This document shows positions 24,394 through 36,165 of a stretch of 64,000 nt of DNA, one piece after another. Source of the DNA: Protonemura montana (lineage: Eukaryota; Arthropoda; Insecta; Plecoptera; Nemouridae); assembly GCA_947568835.1 (NCBI GenBank), contig OX387609.1, positions 17,443,208-17,507,207 of the forward strand, given 5' to 3'. The notes under the pieces are model-generated. The model searched no databases and was not told where the DNA came from. It was given only the letters and a program-made list of their open reading frames with translations. How positions within the stretch are numbered: the first letter of the stretch is position 1; each line of letters begins with the position of its first letter. The translations under genes and the position numbers were made by a program.

Positions 24394-25491
24394 TCCTGCC
24401 CTATGTCCTGTCCCATGTCCTGCCCCATGTCCTGCCCCATGTCCTGTCCCATGTCCTGCCTCATGTCCTGCCCCATGTCCTGCCCTATGTCCTGCCCCAT
24501 GTCCTGCCCCATGTCCTGCCCCATGTCCTGCCCTATGTCCTGCCCCATGTCCTGCCCTATGTCCTGTCCCATGTCCTGCTCCATGTCCTGCCCCATGTCC
24601 TGCCCCATGTCCCATGTCCTGCCCCATGTCCTGCCCCATGTCCTGTCCCATGTCCTGCCCCATGTCATGCCCCATGTCCTGCCCCATGTCCTGCCCCATG
24701 TCCCATGTCCTGCCTCATGTCCTGCCCCTTGTCCTGTCCTATTTCCTGCCCCATGTCCTGCCCCATGTCCTGCCCCGTGTCCTGCCCCATGTCCTGCCCC
24801 ATGTTCTGCCCCATGTCCTGCCCCATGTCTTGCCCCATGTCCCATGTCCTGCCCCATGTCCTGCCCCATGTCCTGCCCCATGTCCTTCCCTATGTCCTGT
24901 CCCATGTCCTGCCCCATGTCCTGCCCCATGTCCTGCCCCATGTCCTGCTCCATGTCCTTCCCCTGTCCAGCCCCATGTCCCATGTCCTGCCCTATGTCCT
25001 GTCCTATGTCCTGCCCCATGTCCTTCCCCATGTCCTGCCCCATGTCCTGCCCCATGTCCTGCCCCATGTCTTGCCCCATGTCCCATGTCCTGCCCCATGT
25101 CCTGCCCCATGTCCTGCCCCATGTCCTTCCCTATGTCCTGTCCCATGTCCTGCCCCATGTCCTGCCCCATGTCCTGCTCCATGTCCTCCCCCTGTCCTGC
25201 CCCATGTCCCATGTCCTGCCCCATGTCCTGCCCCATGTCCTGCCCCATGTCTTGCCCCATGTCCCATGTCCTGCCCCATGTCCTGCCCCATGTCCTGCCC
25301 CATGTCCTGCCCTATGTCCTGCCCCATGTCCTGCCCCTTGTCCTTCCCCATGTCCTGCTCCATGTCCTGCCCCATGTCCCATGTCCTGCCCCATTTCCTG
25401 CCCCATGTCCTGCCCCATGTCCTGCCCCATGTCCTGCCCCATGTCCTGTCCCATGTCCTGCCCCATGTCCTGCCCCATGTCCTGCCCCTAG
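24394..25491. repeat. 1,098-bp module, copy a
   Basis: TAG to TAG distance is 1,098 bp. The first roughly 600 bp repeat the opening of the next block (24,403 onward equals 25,501 onward). The module then jumps, through a TCCAGCC and a TCCTTCCCC unit near 24,970-25,030, into a 507-bp-like ending. The same composite occurs at 28,641-29,738, 4,247 bp away, so it was formed once and copied as part of a larger block. Confidence 0.82.
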
Positions 25492-28453
25492 TCCTGCCCT
25501 ATGTCCTGTCCCATGTCCTGCCCCATGTCCTGCCCCATGTCCTGTCCCATGTCCTGCCTCATGTCCTGCCCCATGTCCTGCCCTATGTCCTGCCCCATGT
25601 CCTGCCCCATGTCCTGCCCCATGTCCTGCCCTATGTCCTCCCCCATGTCCTGCCCTATGTCCTGTCCCATGTCCTGCTCCATGTCCTGCCCCATGTCCTG
25701 CCCCATGTCCCATGTCCTGCCCCATGTCCTGCCCCATGTCCTGTCCCATGTCCTGCCCCATGTCATGCCCCATGTCCTGCCCCATGTCCTGCCCCATGTC
25801 CCATGTCCTGCCTCATGTCCTGCCCCTTGTCCTGTCCTATTTCCTGCCCCATGTCCTGCCCCATGTCCTGCCCCGTGTCCTGCCCCATGTCCTGCCCCAT
25901 GTTCTGCCCCATGTCCTGCCCCATGTCTTGCCCCATGTCCCATGTCCTGCCCCATGTCCTGCCCCATGTCCTGCCCCATGTCCTTCCCTATGTCCTGTCC
26001 CATGTCCTGCCCCATGTCCTGCCCCATGTCCTGCCCCATGTCCTGCTCCATGTCCTTCCCCTGTCCAGCCCCATGTCCCATGTCCTGCCCCATGTCCTGC
26101 CACATGTCCTGCCCCATGTCCTGCCATATGTCCTGTCCCATGTCCTGCCCCATGTCCTGCCCTATGTCCTGCCCCATGTCCTGCCCCATGTCCTGCTCCA
26201 TGTCCTGCCCCATGTCCTGCCCCATGTCCAATGTCTTGCCCCATATCCTGCCCTATGTCCTGCCCCATGTCCTGCCCCATGTCCTGCCCATGTCCTGTCC
26301 CATGTCCTGCCCCATGTCATGCCCCATGTCCTGCCCCATGTCCTGCCCCATGTCCTATGTCCTGCCCCATGTCCTGCCCCTTGTCCTGTCCCATTTCCTG
26401 CCCCATGTCCTTCCCCGATGTCCTGACCCATGTCCTGCCCCATGTCCTGCCCCATGTCCTGCCGTATGTCCTGCCCCATGTCCTGCCCCATGTCCTGCCC
26501 TATGTCCTGTCCCATGTCCTGTCCCATGTCATGTCCCATGTCCTGCTCCATGTCCTGCCCCATGTCCTGCCCCATGTCCCATGTTTTGCCCCATTTCCTG
26601 CCCCATGTCCTGCTCCATGTCCTGCCCCATGTCCTGCCCCATGTCCCGCTCCATGTCCTCCCCATGTCCTGCCTCATGTCCCATGTCCTGCCCCATGTCC
26701 TGCCCCATGTCCTGTCCCATGTCCTGCCCCATGTTTTGCCCCATGTCCTGTCCAATGTCCTGCCTCATGTCCTGCCCCATGTCCTGCCCCATGTCCTGCC
26801 CCATGTCCTGCCCCATGTCCTGTCCCATGTCCTGCCCCATGTCATGCCCCATGTCCTGCCCCATGTCCTGCCCCATGTCCCATGTCCTGCCCCATGTCCT
26901 GCCCTTTGTCCTGTCCCATTTCCTGCCCCATGTCCTGCCCTATGTCCTGCCCCATGTCCTGCCCCATGTCCTGCCCCATGTCTTGCCCCATGTTCCATGT
27001 CCTGCCCCATGTCCTGCCCCATGTCCTGCCCCATGTCCTTCCCTATGTCCTGTCCCATGTCCTGCCCCATGTCCTGCCCCATGTCCTGCTCCATGTCCTC
27101 CCCCTGTCCTGCCCCATGTCCCATGTCCTGCATCATGTCCTGCCCCATGTCCTGCCCCATGTCCTGCCCTATGTCTTGTCCCATGTCCTGCCCCATGTCC
27201 TGCCCCATGTCCTGCCCTATGTCCTGCCCCATGTCTTGCCCCATGTCCCATGTCCTGCCCCATGTCCTGCCCCATGTCCTGCCCCATGTCCTGCCCTATG
27301 TCCTGCCCCATGTCCTGCCCCTTGTCCTGCCCCATGTCCTGCTCCATGTCCTGCCCTATGTCCTGTCCCATGTCCTGCTCCATGTCCTGCCCCATGTCCT
27401 GCCCCATGTCCCATGTCTTGCCCCATGTCCTGCCCCATGTCCTGCCCCATGTCCTGCCCTATGTCCTGCCCCATGTCCTGCCCTATGTCCTGTCCCATGT
27501 CCTGCTCCATGTCCTGCCCCATGTCCTGCCCCATGTCCCATGTCCTGCCCCATGTCCTGCCCCATGTCCCATGTCCTGCCCCATGTCCTGCCCCTTGTCC
27601 TGTCCCATTTCCTGCCCCATGTCCTACCCCATGTCCTGCCCCATGTCCTGCCCCATGTCCTGCCCCATGTCCTGCCTCATGTCCTGCCCCATGTCTTGCC
27701 CCATGTCCCATGTCCTGCCCCATGTCCTGCCCCATGTCCTGCCCCATGTCCTGCCCTATGTCCTGTCTTATGTCCTGCCCCATGTAATGCCCCATGTCCT
27801 GCTCCATGTCCTCCCCCTTTCCTGCCCCATGTCCCATGTCCTGCCCCATTTCCTGCCCCATGTCCTGCCCCATGTCCTGCCCCATGTCCTGCCCCATGTC
27901 CTGTCCCATGTCCTGCCCCATGTCCTGCCCCATGTCCTGCCCCTAGTCCTGCCCTATGACCTGTCCTATGTCCTGCCCCATGTCCTGCCCCATGTCCTGC
28001 CCCATGTCCTGCCCCATGTCCTGCCCCATGTCTTGCCCCATGTCCCATGTCCTGCCCCATGTCCTGCCCCATGTCCTGCCCCATGTCCTTCCCTATGTCC
28101 TGTCCCATGTCCTGCCCCATGTCCTGCCCCATGTCCTGCTCCATGTCCTCCCCCTGTCCTGCCCCATGTCCCATGTCCTGCCCCATGTCCTGCCCCATGT
28201 CCTGCCCCATGTCTTGCCCCATGTCCCATGTCCTGCCCCATGTCCTGCCCCATGTCCTGCCCCATGTCCTGCCCTATGTCCTGCCCCATGTCCTGCCCCT
28301 TGTCCTTCCCCATGTCCTGCTCCATGTCCTGCCCCATGTCCCATGTCCTGCCCCATTTCCTGCCCCATGTCCTGCCCCATGTCCTGCCCCATGTCCTGCC
28401 CCATGTCCTGTCCCATGTCCTGCCCCATGTCCTGCCCCATGTCCTGCCCCTAG
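25492..28453. repeat. 2,962-bp block, copy a
   Basis: Internal TAG spacing is 2,455 plus 507 bp, identical to 29,739-32,700. It contains CCTCCCCCATG near 25,640, CATATG at 26,125, the 13-bp unit before TGA ending 26,426, CTGCATCATG near 27,130, TAA ending 27,787 and the 507-bp module from 27,947 (opening with a CTATGACC variant). Confidence 0.85.
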
Positions 28454-28640
28454 TCCTGCCCTATGTCCTGTCCCATGTCCTGCCCCATGTCCTTCCCCAT
28501 GTCCTGCTCCATGTCCTGCCCCATGTCCCATGTCCTGCCCCATTTCCTGCCCCATGTCCTGCCCCATGTCCTGCCCCATGTCCTGCCCCATGTCCTGTCC
28601 CATGTCCTGCCCCATGTCCTGCCCCATGTCCTGCCCCTAG
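28454..28640. repeat. 187-bp TAG-flanked duplication
   Basis: A second TAG variant occurs 187 bp after the one ending 28,453. This equals fifteen 12-bp units plus one 7-bp unit. The interval repeats the last part of the 507-bp module (TCCTTCCCC, CATTTCC, run of plain monomers, TAG). The corresponding junction at 32,700 has no such extra interval, so it is private to one copy. Confidence 0.85.
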
Positions 28641-29738
28641 TCCTGCCCTATGTCCTGTCCCATGTCCTGCCCCATGTCCTGCCCCATGTCCTGTCCCATG
28701 TCCTGCCTCATGTCCTGCCCCATGTCCTGCCCTATGTCCTGCCCCATGTCCTGCCCCATGTCCTGCCCCATGTCCTGCCCTATGTCCTGCCCCATGTCCT
28801 GCCCTATGTCCTGTCCCATGTCCTGCTCCATGTCCTGCCCCATGTCCTGCCCCATGTCCCATGTCCTGCCCCATGTCCTGCCCCATGTCCTGTCCCATGT
28901 CCTGCCCCATGTCATGCCCCATGTCCTGCCCCATGTCCTGCCCCATGTCCCATGTCCTGCCTCATGTCCTGCCCCTTGTCCTGTCCTATTTCCTGCCCCA
29001 TGTCCTGCCCCATGTCCTGCCCCGTGTCCTGCCCCATGTCCTGCCCCATGTTCTGCCCCATGTCCTGCCCCATGTCTTGCCCCATGTCCCATGTCCTGCC
29101 CCATGTCCTGCCCCATGTCCTGCCCCATGTCCTTCCCTATGTCCTGTCCCATGTCCTGCCCCATGTCCTGCCCCATGTCCTGCCCCATGTCCTGCTCCAT
29201 GTCCTTCCCCTGTCCAGCCCCATGTCCCATGTCCTGCCCTATGTCCTGTCCTATGTCCTGCCCCATGTCCTTCCCCATGTCCTGCCCCATGTCCTGCCCC
29301 ATGTCCTGCCCCATGTCTTGCCCCATGTCCCATGTCCTGCCCCATGTCCTGCCCCATGTCCTGCCCCATGTCCTTCCCTATGTCCTGTCCCATGTCCTGC
29401 CCCATGTCCTGCCCCATGTCCTGCTCCATGTCCTCCCCCTGTCCTGCCCCATGTCCCATGTCCTGCCCCATGTCCTGCCCCATGTCCTGCCCCATGTCTT
29501 GCCCCATGTCCCATGTCCTGCCCCATGTCCTGCCCCATGTCCTGCCCCATGTCCTGCCCTATGTCCTGCCCCATGTCCTGCCCCTTGTCCTTCCCCATGT
29601 CCTGCTCCATGTCCTGCCCCATGTCCCATGTCCTGCCCCATTTCCTGCCCCATGTCCTGCCCCATGTCCTGCCCCATGTCCTGCCCCATGTCCTGTCCCA
29701 TGTCCTGCCCCATGTCCTGCCCCATGTCCTGCCCCTAG
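28641..29738. repeat. 1,098-bp module, copy b
   Basis: This is the same composite as 24,394-25,491, offset 4,247 bp, with the same internal jump from a TCCAGCC unit into a 507-bp-like tail. It is immediately followed by the second 2,962-bp block. Confidence 0.82.
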
Positions 29739-32700
29739 TCCTGCCCTATGTCCTGTCCCATGTCCTGCCCCATGTCCTGCCCCATGTCCTGTCCCATGTC
29801 CTGCCTCATGTCCTGCCCCATGTCCTGCCCTATGTCCTGCCCCATGTCCTGCCCCATGTCCTGCCCCATGTCCTGCCCTATGTCCTCCCCCATGTCCTGC
29901 CCTATGTCCTGTCCCATGTCCTGCTCCATGTCCTGCCCCATGTCCTGCCCCATGTCCCATGTCCTGCCCCATGTCCTGCCCCATGTCCTGTCCCATGTCC
30001 TGCCCCATGTCATGCCCCATGTCCTGCCCCATGTCCTGCCCCATGTCCCATGTCCTGCCTCATGTCCTGCCCCTTGTCCTGTCCTATTTCCTGCCCCATG
30101 TCCTGCCCCATGTCCTGCCCCGTGTCCTGCCCCATGTCCTGCCCCATGTTCTGCCCCATGTCCTGCCCCATGTCTTGCCCCATGTCCCATGTCCTGCCCC
30201 ATGTCCTGCCCCATGTCCTGCCCCATGTCCTTCCCTATGTCCTGTCCCATGTCCTGCCCCATGTCCTGCCCCATGTCCTGCCCCATGTCCTGCTCCATGT
30301 CCTTCCCCTGTCCAGCCCCATGTCCCATGTCCTGCCCCATGTCCTGCCACATGTCCTGCCCCATGTCCTGCCATATGTCCTGTCCCATGTCCTGCCCCAT
30401 GTCCTGCCCTATGTCCTGCCCCATGTCCTGCCCCATGTCCTGCTCCATGTCCTGCCCCATGTCCTGCCCCATGTCCAATGTCTTGCCCCATATCCTGCCC
30501 TATGTCCTGCCCCATGTCCTGCCCCATGTCCTGCCCATGTCCTGTCCCATGTCCTGCCCCATGTCATGCCCCATGTCCTGCCCCATGTCCTGCCCCATGT
30601 CCTATGTCCTGCCCCATGTCCTGCCCCTTGTCCTGTCCCATTTCCTGCCCCATGTCCTTCCCCGATGTCCTGACCCATGTCCTGCCCCATGTCCTGCCCC
30701 ATGTCCTGCCGTATGTCCTGCCCCATGTCCTGCCCCATGTCCTGCCCTATGTCCTGTCCCATGTCCTGTCCCATGTCATGTCCCATGTCCTGCTCCATGT
30801 CCTGCCCCATGTCCTGCCCCATGTCCCATGTTTTGCCCCATTTCCTGCCCCATGTCCTGCTCCATGTCCTGCCCCATGTCCTGCCCCATGTCCCGCTCCA
30901 TGTCCTCCCCATGTCCTGCCTCATGTCCCATGTCCTGCCCCATGTCCTGCCCCATGTCCTGTCCCATGTCCTGCCCCATGTTTTGCCCCATGTCCTGTCC
31001 AATGTCCTGCCTCATGTCCTGCCCCATGTCCTGCCCCATGTCCTGCCCCATGTCCTGCCCCATGTCCTGTCCCATGTCCTGCCCCATGTCATGCCCCATG
31101 TCCTGCCCCATGTCCTGCCCCATGTCCCATGTCCTGCCCCATGTCCTGCCCTTTGTCCTGTCCCATTTCCTGCCCCATGTCCTGCCCTATGTCCTGCCCC
31201 ATGTCCTGCCCCATGTCCTGCCCCATGTCTTGCCCCATGTTCCATGTCCTGCCCCATGTCCTGCCCCATGTCCTGCCCCATGTCCTTCCCTATGTCCTGT
31301 CCCATGTCCTGCCCCATGTCCTGCCCCATGTCCTGCTCCATGTCCTCCCCCTGTCCTGCCCCATGTCCCATGTCCTGCATCATGTCCTGCCCCATGTCCT
31401 GCCCCATGTCCTGCCCTATGTCTTGTCCCATGTCCTGCCCCATGTCCTGCCCCATGTCCTGCCCTATGTCCTGCCCCATGTCTTGCCCCATGTCCCATGT
31501 CCTGCCCCATGTCCTGCCCCATGTCCTGCCCCATGTCCTGCCCTATGTCCTGCCCCATGTCCTGCCCCTTGTCCTGCCCCATGTCCTGCTCCATGTCCTG
31601 CCCTATGTCCTGTCCCATGTCCTGCTCCATGTCCTGCCCCATGTCCTGCCCCATGTCCCATGTCTTGCCCCATGTCCTGCCCCATGTCCTGCCCCATGTC
31701 CTGCCCTATGTCCTGCCCCATGTCCTGCCCTATGTCCTGTCCCATGTCCTGCTCCATGTCCTGCCCCATGTCCTGCCCCATGTCCCATGTCCTGCCCCAT
31801 GTCCTGCCCCATGTCCCATGTCCTGCCCCATGTCCTGCCCCTTGTCCTGTCCCATTTCCTGCCCCATGTCCTACCCCATGTCCTGCCCCATGTCCTGCCC
31901 CATGTCCTGCCCCATGTCCTGCCTCATGTCCTGCCCCATGTCTTGCCCCATGTCCCATGTCCTGCCCCATGTCCTGCCCCATGTCCTGCCCCATGTCCTG
32001 CCCTATGTCCTGTCTTATGTCCTGCCCCATGTAATGCCCCATGTCCTGCTCCATGTCCTCCCCCTTTCCTGCCCCATGTCCCATGTCCTGCCCCATTTCC
32101 TGCCCCATGTCCTGCCCCATGTCCTGCCCCATGTCCTGCCCCATGTCCTGTCCCATGTCCTGCCCCATGTCCTGCCCCATGTCCTGCCCCTAGTCCTGCC
32201 CTATGACCTGTCCTATGTCCTGCCCCATGTCCTGCCCCATGTCCTGCCCCATGTCCTGCCCCATGTCCTGCCCCATGTCTTGCCCCATGTCCCATGTCCT
32301 GCCCCATGTCCTGCCCCATGTCCTGCCCCATGTCCTTCCCTATGTCCTGTCCCATGTCCTGCCCCATGTCCTGCCCCATGTCCTGCTCCATGTCCTCCCC
32401 CTGTCCTGCCCCATGTCCCATGTCCTGCCCCATGTCCTGCCCCATGTCCTGCCCCATGTCTTGCCCCATGTCCCATGTCCTGCCCCATGTCCTGCCCCAT
32501 GTCCTGCCCCATGTCCTGCCCTATGTCCTGCCCCATGTCCTGCCCCTTGTCCTTCCCCATGTCCTGCTCCATGTCCTGCCCCATGTCCCATGTCCTGCCC
32601 CATTTCCTGCCCCATGTCCTGCCCCATGTCCTGCCCCATGTCCTGCCCCATGTCCTGTCCCATGTCCTGCCCCATGTCCTGCCCCATGTCCTGCCCCTAG
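29739..32700. repeat. 2,962-bp block, copy b
   Basis: This repeats 25,492-28,453 at an offset of 4,247 bp: CCTCCCCCATG near 29,887, CATATG at 30,372, 13-bp unit before TGA ending 30,673, CTGCATCATG near 31,377, TAA ending 32,034, then the 507-bp module 32,194-32,700. Together with the preceding 1,098-bp module and the 187-bp piece of the first copy, this defines a compound HOR of 4,247 bp (24,394-28,640). Confidence 0.85.
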
Positions 32701-33634
32701 TCCTGCCCTATGTCCTGTCCCATGTCCTGCCCCATGTCCTGCCCCATGTCCTGTCCCATGTCCTGCCTCATGTCCTGCCCCATGTCCTGCCCTATGTCCT
32801 GCCCCATGTCCTGCCCCATGTCCTGCCCCATGTCCTGCCCTATGTCCTGCCCCATGTCCTGCCCTATGTCCTGTCCCATGTCCTGCTCCATGTCCTGCCC
32901 CATGTCCTGCCCCATGTCCCATGTCCTGCCCCATGTCCTGCCCCATGTCCTGTCCCATGTCCTGCCCCATGTCATGCCCCATGTCCTGCCCCATGTCCTG
33001 CCCCATGTCCCATGTCCTGCCTCATGTCCTGCCCCTTGTCCTGTCCTATTTCCTGCCCCATGTCCTGCCCCATGTCCTGCCCCGTGTCCTGCCCCATGTC
33101 CTGCCCCATGTTCTGCCCCATGTCCTGCCCCATGTCTTGCCCCATGTCCCATGTCCTGCCCCATGTCCTGCCCCATGTCCTGCCCCATGTCCTTCCCTAT
33201 GTCCTGTCCCATGTCCTGCCCCATGTCCTGCCCCATGTCCTGCCCCATGTCCTGCTCCATGTCCTTCCCCTGTCCAGCCCCATGTCCCATGTCCTGCCCC
33301 ATGTCCTGCCACATGTCCTGCCCCATGTCCTGCCATATGTCCTGTCCCATGTCCTGCCCCATGTCCTGCCCTATGTCCTGCCCCATGTCCTGCCCCATGT
33401 CCTGCTCCATGTCCTGCCCCATGTCCTGCCCCATGTCCAATGTCTTGCCCCATATCCTGCCCTATGTCCTGCCCCATGTCCTGCCCCATGTCCTGCCCAT
33501 GTCCTGTCCCATGTCCTGCCCCATGTCATGCCCCATGTCCTGCCCCATGTCCTGCCCCATGTCCTATGTCCTGCCCCATGTCCTGCCCCTTGTCCTGTCC
33601 CATTTCCTGCCCCATGTCCTGCCCCATGTCCTGA
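32701..33634. repeat. Third start of the 3-kb block, converted end
   Basis: This begins like 25,492 and 29,739 (CATATG at 33,334, 2,962 bp after 30,372). Just before the TGA at 33,634 it has an ordinary 12-bp unit instead of the 13-bp TTCCCCGATG unit of the previous four copies. It therefore marks the switch from the 13-bp-unit lineage to the lineage that dominates the right half of the window. Confidence 0.75.
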
Positions 33635-36165
33635 CCCATGTCCTGCCCCATGTCCTGCCCCATGTCCTGCCGTATGTCCTGCCCCATGTCCTGCCCCATG
33701 TCCTGCCCTATGTCCTGTCCCATGTCCTGTCCCATGTCATGTCCCATGTCCTGCTCCATGTCCTGCCCCATGTCCTGCCCCATGTCCCATGTTTTGCCTC
33801 ATGTCCTGCCCCATGTCCTGCCCCATGTCCTGCCCCATGTCCTGCCCCATGTCCTGCCCCATGTCCTGCCCCATGTCCTGTCCCATGTCCTGCCCCATGT
33901 TTTGCCCCATGTCCTGCCCCATGTCCTGCCCTATGTCCTGTCCCATGTCCTGCCCCATGTCCTGTCCTATGTCATGTCCCATGTCCTGCTCCATGTCCTG
34001 CCCCATGTCCTGCCCCATGTCCTGCCCTATGTCCTGCCCCATGTCCTGCCCCATGTCCTGCCCCATGTCCTGCCCCATGTCCTGCCCCATGTCCTGCCCC
34101 ATGTCCTGCCCCATGTCCTGCCCCATGTCCTGCCCCATGTCCCATGTCCTGCCCCATGTCCTGCCCCTTGTCCTGTCCCATTTCCTGCCCCATGTCCTAC
34201 CCCATGTCCTGCCCCATGTCCTGCCCCATGTCCTGCCCCATGTCCTGCCTCATGTCCTGCCCCATGTCTTGCCCCATGTCCCATGTCCTGCCCCATGTCC
34301 TGCCCCATGTCCTGCCCCATGTCCTGCCCTATGTCCTGTCTTATGTCCTGCCCCATGTAATGCCCCATGTCCTGCTCCATGTCCTCCCCCTGTCCTGCCC
34401 TATGTCTTATGTCCTGCCCCATGTCCTGCCTCATGGCCTGCCCCATGTCCCGCCCTATGTCCTGTCCCATGTCCTGCCCCATTTCCTGCCCCATGTCCTG
34501 CTCCATGTCCTGCCCCATGTCCTGCCCCATGTCCCGCTCCATGTCCTCCCCATGTCCTGCCTCATGTCCCATGTCCTGCCCCATGTCCTGCCCCATGTCC
34601 TGTCCCATGTCCTGCCCCATGTTTTGCCCCATGTCCTGTCCAATGTCCTGCCTCATGTCCTGCCCCATGTCCTGCCCCATGTCCTGCCCCATGTCCTGCC
34701 CCATGTCCTGTCCCATGTCCTGCCCCATGTCATGCCCCATGTCCTGCCCCATGTCCTGCCCCATGTCCCATGTCCTGCCCCATGTCCTGCCCTTTGTCCT
34801 GTCCCATTTCCTGCCCCATGTCCTGCCCCATGTCCTGCCCCATGTCCTGCCCCATGTCCTGCCCCATGTCTTGCCCCATGTTCCATGTCCTGCCCCATGT
34901 CCTGCCCCATGTCCTGCCCCATGTCCTTCCCTATGTCCTGTCCCATGTCCTGCCCCATGTCCTGCCCCATGTCCTGCTCCATGTCCTCCCCCTGTCCTGC
35001 CCCATGTCCCATGTCCTGCCCCATGTCCTGCCCCATGTCCTGCCCCATGTCCTGCCCTATGTCTTGTCCCATGTCCTGCCCCATGTCCTGCCCCATGTCC
35101 TGCCCTATGTCCTGCCCCATGTCTTGCCCCATGTCCCATGTCCTGCCCCATGTCCTGCCCCATGTCCTGCCCCATGTCCTGCCCTATGTCCTGCCCCATG
35201 TCCTGCCCCTTGTCCTGCCCCATGTCCTGCTCCATGTCCTGCCCCATGTCCCATGTCCTGCCCCATTTCCTGCCCCATGTCCTGCCCCATGTCCTGCCTC
35301 ATGTCCTGCCCCATGTCCTGCCCTATGTCCTGCCCCATGTCCTGCCCCATGTCCTGCCCCATGTCCTGCCCTATGTCCTGCCCCATGTCCTGCCCTATGT
35401 CCTGTCCCATGTCCTGCTCCATGTCCTGCCCCATGTCCTGCCCCATGTCCCATGTCCTGCCCCATGTCCTGCCCCATGTCCTGTCCCATGTCCTGCCCCA
35501 TGTCATGCCCCATGTCCTGCCCCATGTCCTGCCCCATGTCCCATGTCCTGCCTCATGTCCTGCCCCTTGTCCTGTCCTATTTCCTGCCCCATGTCCTGCC
35601 CCATGTCCTGCCCCGTGTCCTGCCCCATGTCCTGCCCCATGTTCTGCCCCATGTCCTGCCCCATGTCTTGCCCCATGTCCCATGTCCTGCCCCATGTCCT
35701 GCCCCATGTCCTGCCCCATGTCCTTCCCTATGTCCTGTCCCATGTCCTGCCCCATGTCCTGCCCCATGTCCTGCCCCATGTCCTGCTCCATGTCCTTCCC
35801 CTGTCCAGCCCCATGTCCCATGTCCTGCCCCATGTCCTGCCACATGTCCTGCCCCATGTCCTGCCATATGTCCTGTCCCATGTCCTGCCCCATGTCCTGC
35901 CCTATGTCCTGCCCCATGTCCTGCCCCATGTCCTGCTCCATGTCCTGCCCCATGTCCTGCCCCATGTCCAATGTCTTGCCCCATATCCTGCCCTATGTCC
36001 TGCCCCATGTCCTGCCCCATGTCCTGCCCATGTCCTGTCCCATGTCCTGCCCCATGTCATGCCCCATGTCCTGCCCCATGTCCTGCCCCATGTCCTATGT
36101 CCTGCCCCATGTCCTGCCCCTTGTCCTGTCCCATTTCCTGCCCCATGTCCTGCCCCATGTCCTGA
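33635..36165. repeat. HOR-2531, copy 1
   Basis: TGA to TGA distance is 2,531 bp. It contains CTGCCGTATG near 33,671, a 9-step perfect 12-bp tract from 34,029 to 34,137, TAA ending 34,360, CATGTCCCGCCCTATG near 34,448, CATATG at 35,865 and an 11-bp unit near 36,028. It is followed directly by a second copy. Confidence 0.83.
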
